DNA of 64,000 nt from Blastocystis hominis (lineage: Eukaryota; Sar; Bigyra; Opalinata; Blastocystidae), in assembly GCF_000151665.1 (NCBI RefSeq), contig NW_013171867.1, positions 64,946 to 128,945 on the forward strand, in the 5' to 3' direction. Of this stretch, positions 22,054 through 33,064 are shown one piece after another (position 1 is the first letter of the stretch; every line of letters begins with the position of its first letter). The notes beneath the pieces are model-generated. The model was not told the DNA's origin. It saw only the letters and a program-made list of their open reading frames with translations, and did not search any database. The position numbers and the translations under genes were made by a program.

Positions 22054-22171
22054 ATATTTATGCATGTTTGTGAAAATGAAAGTAATGGAGAAAATAGACT
22101 CAAATTCTGGAATGCCTAAAGAGGCTATAATTTCTGTTTTTGTAAGATCTTATTAATTCTTGACTTTCACC

Positions 22172-25100
22172 ATGTTCAAGCGTATGATGAAAATTGCCCT
22201 CGGTAGCGAGGTCGACAAATCGTATATCGTTGAAGAAAAACCGGTTGCAACTGGAGGACCTCATTTTTGCTGGAGGGTAAACCCCTTTATGAAAGGAGAT
22301 TATCGTGTAGATTCATAACGCTGTTCGTAGAGCAACGAATGAAGAAGTCTCTGTGTTTTACTTCAAGGAAAGCTTTCTTACTCCAGAAGATAAACCTTTC
22401 AAGAGCGATTTCTTCTATCTATTGCATCAGGACATAAAAAAGATGACTATGTACCTACTTAGTGATGTTGTAAACGACTAGGCTTCGACATCCCTACACT
22501 CTTAAAGTCATTGAGGTTATGCCTGAAAACCCCAAGGAGATCGTTTTTGTAACGGAACGTGTGACTTGCTCCCTTGCAAACATGTGTAACAACTTTACGA
22601 ATCTGCCGGTAGATTCAATTCCGAAGAGTATTAAGGAGCGTACTCTTTCCCAGTTTGAAGTTACGTGTGGTCTTGTTGTTTTTTTGTGATCTCTTGTAAT
22701 TGGTATAGATTCATGTTTGCGAAGCTTTAATCTTTATGCATGATACCGCGAAGATGGTGCATCTGGATCTATCTCCTGAAAACATTTGGATTACTCCTGA
22801 TGGGTCTTGGAAACTGGCTGGCTTCGGATTTTCGCTTTCTCCTGATGTGGGTAGCACGCGTTATTTACTTGATTGTGGGACAGTGGTATGTTTCCTTCTC
22901 AAGTGTTGACTTTCAGCCTGCCACCCGCTATGCCGCCATTCCAGATATGAACTACTCGGCTCCTGAGCTGAGTACACAGCCTGGAAACTTCAGCACAGCG
23001 TCGGATGAATGGTCCTTAGGCTGCCTCATCTGGGAGTTATTCAGTTTGGGTGTGGAAGCAGATGGAACGACCCAAAAGTTGGTCAAGGTCGATGATGGCA
23101 ATCCGCTAACGCATGCGTACCAAGTGCAGAATCTGCAGCCTATTGCAATGGATCGGGTCCCCGAAATGCTCCACTCTTGCCTCACAGCACTATTGAGTTT
23201 GGATCCGTCACGTCGTCCCTCTGCCGCGAGAGTGAAGGATTGTCCTTATTTCAGTAGAGGACCTGTCCAAACCATGCGCCAGCTAGAGAATTTGTTGCAG
23301 ATGGATGAAGCTCATCAGAAAGATGTGTTGAAGAATCTACAGGCGTCATTGGTCCACTTCCCTACTCATCTGCTAGTCTCTATGGTAATTCCGAAGCTCG
23401 CAGAGGTTTCGAATATTACCGACTTTGCCAGTGATTTGCTTCCATGTTTGTTGTTCATTGGAAACAAAGTGGATTCGACTGTATTCAACACCAAGATTGT
23501 TCCTGCCATGATTCCTATGATCACGCTTTCGTCTCCTCCTGAATTGGTTACCCAATGTTATTCAATTCTCCTTAAACAGTTAGACATGATTCTGGAAAAG
23601 GGAGATAATACTTTCAAGAATAAGTATTTCTTGCCTATACTGGGTCGTTGCTTGAATAGTGGATACAAACAGCTTCAATTGCCTGTTCTGCAGGGTCTTG
23701 TATGAGTTTCTCTTGTTGTTTAATGTTTAGGATAGTGTCGTTAAGGCGTGTGATAAGGCACGCATTAAGGAAGTAGTAATTCCAAAGTAAACTATTCGAT
23801 TCTGTATTGAGCATTAGGATCCAAAAGGTGATTCTTGAGTCAAAGGAAATAGATCTTCGTATTTTGGGAGTTAAATGTCTTGGAGGACAGCTTGAAATCT
23901 TTACGAATAGTGAGATTCAATCAGAAATCCTCAATACGTATAAAATGGTCTCAATCCTGATTATGTCTAACTAGTAGCTCTTGGCAGAAGAACGAGATCC
24001 CCAATTAATGGTCGCAGTTACCCACTCTTACACTCTCATCGGTAAAAAGTTCGGTGTTGCGGTTATAGCCCAAACGATTCTTCCAAAGGTGACATATCTT
24101 TTAGCAGAAAAAACACTTGATGGAGAGCAATATGCTGCGATGCTTGCTGATATTGAGGAAATGTTACAGACGATTACTACGCTTCGGCAGCCTGAGTTTG
24201 CAAAGAAGGCAGAAGAAAAGGCGAAGAAAGAAGAGGAAGAAAAGAAAAAGCAGGCCCTTTTACCGCCAAAGCCACCAAAACCTCAGGAGGATATGTTTGG
24301 AGGAATGGATTCTCAGCCTGTTCCTAGTGGAGGCGATATGTTTGGAGGAATGGATTCTCAGCCTGCTACTGGTGGAGGCGATATGTTTGGAGGAATGGAC
24401 AACAAACCTGCTACTAGTGGAGGTGATATGTTTGGAGGTATGGACTCTCAGCCTGCTACTGGTGGAGGCGATATGTTTGGAGGAATGGACAGTAAACCCG
24501 CTAACGATTTTGGAGGAATGTCAATGGGCGGCGACATGTTTGGAGGAATGGATAGTAAGCCTACCAATGACTTTGGAGGCATGGATAGTAAACCCGAACC
24601 TGCTAAACCTGCCAATGACTTTGGAGGCATGTCAATGGGTGGTGATATGTTTGGAGGAATGGACAACAAACCTGCCAATGACTTTGGAGGCATGTCAATG
24701 GGCGGCGATATGTTTGGAGGCATGGATAGTAAACCTGCCAATGACTTTGGAGGCATGTCAATGGGCGGCGATATGTTTGGAGGAATGGATAGTAAGCCTA
24801 CCAATGACTTCGGAGGCATGGATAGTAAACCCGCTAATGACTTCGGAGGCATGGACAACAAGCCTGAATCTGCAAAGCCTGTTAATGACTTTGGAGGAAT
24901 GTCAATGGGTGGTGATATGTTTGGAGGAATGGATAGTAAACCCGCTAACGATTTTGGAGGAATGTCAATGGGTGGCGACATGTTCGGAGGCATGGATAGT
25001 AAGCCTACCAATGACTTCGGAGGCATGGATAGTAAACCCGAACCTGCTAAACCTGCCAATGACTTTGGAGGCATGTCAATGGGTGGTGATATGTTTGGAG

Positions 25101-25693
25101 GAATGGACAGTAAACCTACCAATGACTTTGGAGGCATAGACAACAAGCCTGAACCTGCTAAACCCGCGAGCGACTTTGGAGGCATGTCAATGGGTGGCGA
25201 CATGTTCGGAGGCATGGACAACAAGCCTGAACCTGCTAAACCTGCCAATGACTTTGGAGGAATGTCAATGGGCGGTGACATGTTCGGAGGCATGGATAGT
25301 AAACCCGCCAATGACTTTGGAGGCATGTCAATGGGCGGCGATATGTTTGGAGGAATGGACAGTAAACCCGCTAATGACTTTGGAGGAATGTCAATGGGTG
25401 GTGACATGTTCGGAGGCATGGACAACAAGCCTGAACCTGCTAAACCTGCCAATGACTTTGGAGGCATGTCAATGGGTGGCGATATGTTTGGAGGCATGGA
25501 TAGTAAACCCGCTAATGACTTCGGAGGCATGTCAATGGGCGGCGATATGTTTGGAGGCATGGATAGTAAACCCGCTAATGACTTCGGAGGCATGTCAATG
25601 GGTGGTGATATGTTTGGAGGAATGGATAGTAAGCCTACCAATGACTTCGGAGGCATGTCAATGGGCGGCGATATGTTTGGAGGAATGTTCTAG
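22172..25693 (+). CDS. SCYL2: SCY1-like pseudokinase (SCYL2/CVAK104 type)
   Basis: A kinase-like N-lobe (GGPHFCWRIHNAVRRATNEE) lacks the invariant Lys. KMVHLDLSPENI replaces HRD...N and AGFGF replaces DFG, so it is a pseudokinase. Family landmarks include MLRHPYTLKVIEV and SAPELSTQ. A HEAT-like middle follows, then a Lys/Glu coiled coil (KKAEEKAKKEEEEKKKQ). The last about 460 residues are tandem repeats of GGMSMGGDMFGGMDSKPANDF and shorter forms. SCYL2 binds clathrin and AP adaptors in trans-Golgi/endosome traffic; the repeats may supply multivalent binding (inferred). Seven introns, 30-34 nt. TAG 25691-25693, then four bases and TGTTTCTT. Confidence 0.85.
24290..25690 (+). repeat. About 63-bp tandem repeat coding GGMSMGGDMFGGMD
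   Basis: Roughly twenty units of 63 bp (21 residues) interspersed with 24-48 bp variants, with high but not perfect DNA identity. The minus strand stays open for 402 codons over the same stretch, a by-product of the repeat. Confidence 0.9.
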
Positions 25694-25697
25694 TCGG

Positions 25698-25713
25698 TGT
25701 TTCTTAACAAACA
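25698..25713. terminator. Shared bidirectional poly(A) element of SCYL2 and SRP72
   Basis: TGTTTCTTAACAAACA is an imperfect palindrome: TGTTTCTT on the plus strand serves SCYL2 (four bases after its TAG) and TGTTTGTT on the minus strand (25706-25713) serves SRP72. Confidence 0.6.
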
Positions 25714-25728
25714 AGTGGACCAATAGAT

Positions 25729-28066
25729 TTATTTGCGATTTTTCCTTCCCCTTCTGTAACGATTCAAGGACTTATCCACAACTACTTTGTGCGCAGGCTC
25801 GGGATTCTCGCTTCTTTTCTTTGCATCATACTTGTCCATTTCTGCTTGAGACACATGTTCTCCCTGTGCTCCCACTCCAGTAATGCTCACTGTGTTCTTC
25901 TTACGTCTTCGGTTGATCGTACGATCTTCCTTTGCAAGCCAGCGTTCAGGATCCAAAGTCGATGGATCACGGTATCTTCCAGTCTCCTTTAACTTCTGCA
26001 CAAACTTGGCGGTCTTTCGCAGACGTTTCTTCTTATTCAATCGATTCTTCTTCTCGGCATTCTACTATTTCATTCTAGCAAAATAAGGGGTACAATTTTC
26101 CGAACGTTTCCGATGTCCATTGCTGGCTCCGTGTTCTCTGTCTCCATAGCATTTTCTTGAATGGACGGAGTGGGTGTGTGTTTCAGATAGTCGCGCCTGC
26201 AAAGCATTTCTTCCAACTTATCCATGTCCACATTCTCTAGGATGCCAACTTCAGGCAATTGCACAGATAGACGGATCGCTTCTTCGGGAGCAGAATGAGA
26301 AGCAGCCAGCACAAGACGAGAAATAATCTCAATTCGACTTTGAGCGTCCAAAGTGGGATGCTCCAAAAGAGAACGCAGTTGGGTCGCTGCCAAGTCGTAC
26401 TGGTGGGTGTCAAAGAAGTATTTAGCAGTGGCTTGGAGAGAATCGACTTGCTGTTCTTCCGATACTGAGATTGCTGAGCTTACCATCGACTGAATCAGAC
26501 TACTATCAACAAAATGCCCAATGCCTACGTATCCACTTCTTTCTGGTCCTGAACATGGCGGCAGACAGCATAGAACAGCGACTGCAACCCCGAAGTCCGT
26601 AGCAACTCAGCAGGGCATGCGGCAATGGCAGAAAGTGCTTCCGTATAGCGACCTACAATATAGCACAAAGCTGGCGAGCAAACGTTGATTCAGCAAGGCC
26701 TGGATGAGTAACAAGCACAGATCCGAGGATGGTTTCTGCTGTATCGCCGCTTGAAGCTGTTTAATAGCTTCGTCTTCCTTGCTGTGAGAAAGAAGATCGC
26801 AGCTCTTCAGAACAGTCACACTTGCGGGGGACGAACTCTGCATTTCTTCCAGCACTCCCTCGAACTCCTTCCGCTATGACTCACTGCTTTCCAGCTCTGT
26901 TACCCGATTCAATAGGAGCAAAAGGACAGCAATGTTAAACTGGATAGCTGATCGCTGCTGCAGCGTGAGCTTCTTTATCACATCGGCAGGGAAAGACTTC
27001 AGCCTAAGTATATTACTCGCTCGCGATTCGCCATACCGCTTTAAACTATCTGCAGCTTCTTTTGAACCTCTGCATGCTGCGAGATTGCAAGTCGCAATCG
27101 AAGCAATGATCTTGCTAATACCGTGATGACTCAGCACCGCGAGGATTTCCTTCTCCGCCTCTTCGTTTTTACCACGGGCAATCTTGATAAAAGCGAGTTG
27201 AATGCGAATAGGGTCTAATTCAGGCTCATCGCTCGAATCTTCCTCCACGTCCACTTCTAATTCGCCTCCTTCACGCAGCTGTTTGCGACCCAAATGAAGA
27301 GCCTGCGTCAGCGTATTCTCAGCCTCGTCCAATCGGCCAAGATAAAGGAGGAGGGTACCGTAATTGTAGAGAACCTCATAGCTGTTGCTTGCCTAGACAT
27401 TATGATTCGAGAGAAACAAGACCTTCGATTTCTCCAAAATCATCGCTCCTTCGTCAAGATGGCCACTTAAGAGAGCCGCTGCAGATACGTTTGTTAAGTA
27501 CTCGTAACCCTCCTACCAATAATACACTCACCTTCAAAAGTCACAATGCCAGTCATCTCTTGATAGAGTTTCAAACTCTCCTCATAGTTCTCAAGACGAT
27601 AAAAAATCTGGGCCTTCAGGAGTTTGGAGTTAACATCCTCTTTTCCTCGCTTGTTCAACTGTTCAAGAGCCGCTTCGAACTATATTTACATTTCAAAATC
27701 ACCACAATACCTTCTGCTCCAAATACAAGCAATAGGCATGCTCAAGTTTGAAATCATGAGCCGAATTATTGATTACTTCAATAGCTTGATTATACTATTT
27801 GCTAATCGAAAGAAGGAACTAGCATACCTTCCCCATATTAATATAGCACACAATTTTGCATTTCTGTGCGTCAACATCATCAGGGAGAACATTAAGGACT
27901 ATGCAATAATAATAGATGGAACACAAAATACTTGAGCGGCAGGAGTCAAGAATTGATTTAGAATCATCATTACCTATAGCAGCCACTAGTTTCTTGAACA
28001 ATGGGACTGTATCGATTTTCTACATATGATCGCTAATCACAGTGAAGAGAAAACACTATCGCTCAT
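25729..28066 (-). CDS. SRP72: Signal recognition particle subunit SRP72
   Basis: TPR-containing SRP protein that joins SRP68 and binds SRP RNA. After a 35-nt intron following MSDS, the frame reads KIDTVPLFKKL. TPR-like repeats follow: DAQKCKIVCYINMGK, FEAALEQLNKRGK, VLYNYGTLLLYLGRLDEAEN. About eleven introns of 26-35 nt are removed. The C-terminus carries the conserved SRP72 RNA-binding motif: KETGRYRDPSTLDPERWLAK and a basic RRRKK cluster. About 600 residues, TAA 25731-25729. The RNA partner is probably encoded 10 kb upstream at 15845-16143. Confidence 0.88.
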
Positions 28067-28485
28067 TTAAATCAATTTCTGATAGAGGGATAACGAGAAA
28101 ATTGGAATGCTTTATTCTCCAAAAATAGTCACTATTATGATTACTCTTCCAGAGAAAACCAAAAAACGAAACAATTGTGTACATTGGTCGAATCTAAAAT
28201 CTAGAGTACTTAATTTTGGGTAACTAGAAACGTATAGCAAGTGTGTATTGACAACATGTGGGGGAAGCTGATTGCTGACAAGAGGATACTCAAATAAGTG
28301 GCAGTACTCTTCGATTTAAGTATTTTGAAAGTATGACATCATGTAGATATATCGAATTAACGCGAAACAAGTCAAATCAAACGAAATCAAATCAAATCAA
28401 AATAAAGGGGAAAAGCCAGTTTCCACTAAATAACACAAATACACTCCTCCTATCTTTTTGAGACAGATTCTTTGTTAGTGAAATT
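28067..28485. other. Divergent intergenic interval
   Basis: AT-rich promoter region between SRP72 (-) and PFKFB (+). It includes a short ATCAA repeat near 28376-28402. No gene recognised. Confidence 0.5.
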
Positions 28486-30130
28486 ATGGATACAAGTTAT
28501 GGTATGTGTCTCTCTATAGTTTGATTATCAAGGTGAGGATGCCACGTTGACTACTGGCACCTGTCGAAATATGGAATATGATATTTCTGAATTGTATAAC
28601 TTGAATGAGTCGAATCAAGGTTCCAAATTGTTAATCTGTATGATTGGTCTGAGCGGCTGCGGAAAAACGTGTGTTACTTGGAAAGCACCTGAAAATTAGT
28701 TTTGTGGCACATCGGATCCACAAATTCCTGACCTGGAAGGGTTACAATGCTAAAGTAATTTCCTGCGCTGAAGTTCGTTCAAAACATTTCCCTGAGTATG
28801 CTTCTCCATTCCCCGAGTTTTTTAATGAAGAATGCTCCAAGGTTTGAAAACGGTCTTTATTTAACTGATAGTATGTTGATTTACGTGCTAAGTGTGTTGA
28901 CCTATCTTTGCAAGAAGCAGTGGAATATCTAGAAGGTGAAGGCCAGATCGCGATCTTTGATGGTTCAAATCTTACAAAGTCCCGTCGTGAGCATATAATG
29001 AACGTTGTGAAGGAACATGTTTTCACAGAGTCGTTTGATAATGGATAGCCCATCATAAGTTCTCCAATCTGGATTGAAATGCGTCTACCAAACAATGAAA
29101 TGGTGATGAAGCGCTTCGATAAGAATAAACTACAAAGCATGGAGTACCTCGGCTATGATATGCAAAAAGCTAAAGCGGAGCACTTTAAGCGAATCACATA
29201 TCAGCGGAAAAGGTAGACTTAACTTTCCGTTCGAATTTAGTTACGATCCACTAGAAAACGATCCTTACGTCTATTGTATCGTGGAGTTTGGCGAAGGGGA
29301 CAACAAACGCTATTTGGTGAACAATATTCGAGGATATCTTCCCACCACAATCATTTCTTTTGTGATGAATCTTCACCCAGAGGCGCGTCCGATTTACTTT
29401 TCACGTCATGGCCAGTCCATGTACAACGTAGAGGATCGAATTGGCGGCGATTCTTCTCTAACCGATTATGGACTGCAATATGCGGAGAAGCTGGGGGAGC
29501 GTGTGGCTACGATCGACGAGCTTCCTCCTGACAAGCTGGTTGTGTGGACGAGCTGTCTGAAACGAACGCAGGAAACGGCGCAGTTTATTCAATGCAAGTA
29601 TCGTGTTCGCTGGCAGGCGTTGAACGAAATCGGCGGGGGTGTTTGCGAAGACATCACATACGCCGAGATGAACGAGCGATACCCCGAATTAGCGGGGCTT
29701 CGGCGTAAAAACAAGCTGACTTTCCGGTATCCGCAGTAGGTTGATTGGGTCGCGGAACGAGAAATAGAGGGGAGAGCTACATCGATATTATCGAAAGATT
29801 GCAGCCTGTTATCTTCGAATTGGAGAGAAACACGAATCCAATCATCGTCGTGTCCCATCAAGCGGTCTTGCGATGTCTTCTTGCCTATTTTATGGATATT
29901 CCTCGGAATAAGATCCCTTATATATCCTTCGAATTGCTGAGCGTTGGCTCTTAACACTTCACTATAACATCCCTTTCCATACTCTTATTCGTCTTATACC
30001 TCGAGATTGTTCCTATGATGAAGAACGAATGCCCCTTCATCCGCTGAATGTGTATGATACTATTCCAGAGCAGATGAAGGAAATGGAGGAGCAACGCCGT
30101 TCACAGAAAAAGAAACTAGCTAGTAGTTAG
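28486..30130 (+). CDS. PFKFB: 6-phosphofructo-2-kinase/fructose-2,6-bisphosphatase
   Basis: Bifunctional enzyme that makes and destroys fructose 2,6-bisphosphate, the glycolysis regulator. The kinase half has Walker A GLSGCGKT, then GYNAKVISCAEVR and FDGSNLTKSRREHI. The bisphosphatase half has the catalytic RHGQS (about 29403), LKRTQETA, NEIGGGVCEDITYAEM and SHQAVLRCL. The two halves are linked by VNNIRGYLPTTII. Introns of 28-32 nt occur, plus one U12-type AT-AC intron at 29922-29962 whose removal gives KIPYYNIPFHTLIRLIP, collinear with the animal PY-x-x-CPLHTVLKLTP. Both active sites look intact. Stop TAG 30128-30130. Confidence 0.93.
29922..29962 (+). other. U12-type AT-AC intron in PFKFB
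   Basis: Donor ATATCCTTC directly follows codon TAT. The branch-like CTCTTAAC is at 29949-29956 and the 3' end is TTCAC (41 nt). No AG lies within reach of any GT here. Splicing gives a length-perfect match to the conserved C-terminal strand. Confidence 0.8.
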
Positions 30131-30180
30131 CTTGTAGTTGACTGGTAGTTGGCTAGTGTAGTAGAACATAACTATTTGCT

Positions 30181-30195
30181 TGTTTCTATCAAACA
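30181..30195. terminator. Shared bidirectional poly(A) element of PFKFB and HOOK
   Basis: TGTTTCTATCAAACA reads TGTTTCTA on plus (PFKFB) and TGTTTGAT on minus (HOOK). Confidence 0.55.
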
Positions 30196-32921
30196 TGACA
30201 AATTGATGAAATAAGAAGGGACAACTCCTTATACTGCTTCTCAACAGCCAATTCCTTGATTCTCTAAGCCATGATCATCACTCCAGATCCCTTTACTCTC
30301 AACTGAAGTTCAAACTGTGTAGACTTTTCTCTCAGCTTTGAGCATTCTTCCATCACTTCATTTAGCTGTTGTTCAAGAATATGCTTGTTTTGAAGAACTA
30401 CAAAGAATATTAAAATGCCGATTCGAATAGCCTACGTTGACTCTTTACCATGCTTAGCTCGCTGTTCTCATTCTCGAGGGCTTTTAACCTGTTATCTAGC
30501 GAACGAGCTATATGGCCACGATCGTTTAGAACATCCACACATCGAGTCGATTCATTCTATCAATAAGAATCTATCGCAAACCAAAAATGATACTTGACCG
30601 CTTTCATAGGATTTCAAACGACGCAACAAGTTTTCATTTTCTTTGAGCAGCATAATATATTCTTCATTCTGACTTAACGAGCTTGGCTCTGGCTGTTTCT
30701 TTTCCTAAAAACTATATAATTTCTATTCTTCCTACATGACGCAGAAGAAATACTTCGCGATTCAATTGCTTATTTTTAGTAGACAAGACTTCTCGTTCCT
30801 TTTGTGCTGTTGCTGCTGCATTGGTGGCCTCTTCCACCTTTTGTTGGAGACTGCGCAGCTGAGTTTTTCCGTATTCAATCTTCTGGTGAATGAATGAGTG
30901 CAATTCTTACCAATGAATTTTGTTTAGAAAGAGTTTGCTGCTTGCTATCCAACTCTTGTTGAAGATGCTCCAGTTGTGAAGAAAGAGTTGAGATGCGTTC
31001 ATCCATTTGAAGCTTGAACTCCGCTTGCTTCTTTTCCCAATTTGTTTTTTCCGTATAAAACTCTTCCTCCTTTTCCTTTAGTAGTCGTTCCTTTTCGAGA
31101 GCATCCTTTTCCCGCTCTTCTTTCAAGTGATTTATCGACTCACGTAAACGAGCACTCTCAGCTTGGAGTACCTGAGTCAGACTACACATAATACAAAAGA
31201 TCGAGTTAGACTTTTTCTCATTTTCCAATTTTGTTTCGTACTCCAAGCGAGCTTGACGCTCCTTATCGAAGTCCTCTTGAATATGTTGATATTCACTGTA
31301 ATTCAAACACATAATATGAAATAAAAAACGTCTCAAGCTGTCTGATCCTTTCTTTAAGACCATCATTTTGCTGAACGATCTCCAGTTTTTCTCGGACTAG
31401 GTCTCGATAACTCTATATTATATGACCAATTCTCTGAAGGATATCATACCTTTTCCAACGCCTCCATCTGTTGGCTCAAGACCGCGACTTCCGTTTTGGT
31501 TTGTTGATTTTGCTTGTCATGCTCCAAGGCATGTACACGTTCCTCCAGTTTATCTCGCTCTTCCTGAATCCTTCTCAGTTTACTTTGTCTATAGAATGAG
31601 CACGTACATTCAAATCGAAAACAGTTCGGGGTTCTTTTCTAAAAGAGGAATTAGACTGCTGTCCTCTTGATACGTGCGCTTCAAGGAAGATTCGTTCATT
31701 TCGATCATGCTCTCTTTCAAAACCTGGCGTAACCGAGATGCTTCTGCTTCGCTTCCTATCTTAGCAGCACGGAGAGTCTCATTCTCATTCACAATCTGCG
31801 AATATTTGGCTGCGAGTGTTTCGTTTGCCCTCTTTTCAGTATCAAGCTGACCCTGCAGATTCTGCATGTCGATTTGCATTTGAACAAAGTCTAATTCTGT
31901 TTTTCTTAAGCGTGCAAGTTCATTTTTTAGTTGATCAACATCTTTGCACTGTTCTTGTAGTTCTTTGGCTTTGGCTTTATACTTTTCTAATTGCATCGAA
32001 GTCTTTATTCCTTGCTCTTGTTGATGGCTCAGCGCTTCATTCTCTTGACGAAGCATTTGTAATTGAACTTGCTGCTTTTCGTAATCCTCTCGTATTGAGT
32101 CAGAGGATGCTAGCGACTGTTTCATCTTTGCGATCTCTTTCTGCATTTCTTGGATTTGTTGGATTAATTCATCGTTGCGAGAACCTTCCTCTAATAAACG
32201 ATTTTCATAATCATGCGTTTTCTGTTCCTACTATTAATCATGATTGGTTTTATTTCTTACGAGTTGCTGTTGGGATAATTCATAGTCCTTCTTCAATAGT
32301 GCTAATTGTTCCTTTATTTGGGTATTCTCATCTTCCAGAGATTGGAGTTCCTTGATCATAGCATTGTCAGGTTTATCCGTTCCACCTGAAAATTCCTCGT
32401 ATATTTTCATTAATACTGACTGGTATGATTCAGAAAGTTGGAGAATAGGAGAAATGTATCTATGTGACAGACCTAGAGTACTACTACGTTTGCGGATCAC
32501 GAGTTGCCGCAAAAATATAAAGAACCTCACAGTACTACATTAGAACGCCATAGAATCCATACTTCTAGCAATTCATCTCTGTCAACTTGCTCGTTTTGCT
32601 TTTTCTTTTCAACGAATACTTCGATCTATCATTCATATTTCATCTTTCTATGTACTCCCGTCTTTTCTTGGAGCTTAATACATAACTTGTTAAACAACTC
32701 TCTGGTCAAGGTTTCTTCTTTATAAATGGGAGTCTCACCAAATCTGTACATGAGTAGCATTAAGTAGATTAACATATTACACGAAAAAACGATCAGAGCG
32801 TCTCCTGACTGGAAATCAGTAATAGAATGAATTTCTGGATGAAAATAGTTGATCTCAATTTAAGAAAAGGACTCGTCAATACCCATGCGAGAAGAGCACT
32901 CTCTTTCAAATTCTGATCCAT
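30189..32921 (-). CDS. HOOK: HOOK-family coiled-coil motor adaptor
   Basis: The N-terminal calponin-like Hook domain reads ESALLAW, then INYFHPEIHSITDFQSGDAL, and ends with YIFAATRDPQTYISPILQL and ESYQSVLMKIYEEF, as in HOOK/GIRDIN proteins. A very long coiled coil follows, about 600 residues rich in Glu, Gln and Lys. Hook proteins link dynein to endosomal cargo. About fifteen introns of 28-44 nt are needed. The encoded TGA 30191-30189 lies inside the TGTTTGAT motif; cleavage four bases before the motif (after 30200) would produce ISSI-stop by polyadenylation, so the genomic stop is probably not in the mRNA. Confidence 0.72.
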
Positions 32922-33053
32922 TTGCTACCGCGTTCTTATCAGAATTTCGTGCTTGAAAAACTCTTTTCAATACAGCGTAGGGTTTCTCAGCTCAAAATAA
33001 TTATATATATAAAACGCTTTTCTTTTTTCTTCCTACTCTAAAAAGTGTATTCC

Positions 33054-33061
33054 AACAAACA
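33054..33061 (-). terminator. Poly(A) motif TGTTTGTT of PNP
   Basis: Four bases (ATCT) separate the predicted last transcribed T from the motif. This gene has no in-frame genomic stop before it. Confidence 0.7.
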
Positions 33062-33064
33062 AGA

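Noticed and set aside
24448-25656. A 402-codon open frame on the minus strand
   Set aside because: It is the antisense of the SCYL2 repeat array; its composition (MPPKSLAGLLS repeats) simply mirrors the plus-strand repeat and it has no independent support.
31410-31450. ATATCCTTC on the minus strand in HOOK, resembling a U12 donor
   Set aside because: No CTTAAC-type branch site follows and the ordinary GTATGA-AG intron at the same place keeps the frame.
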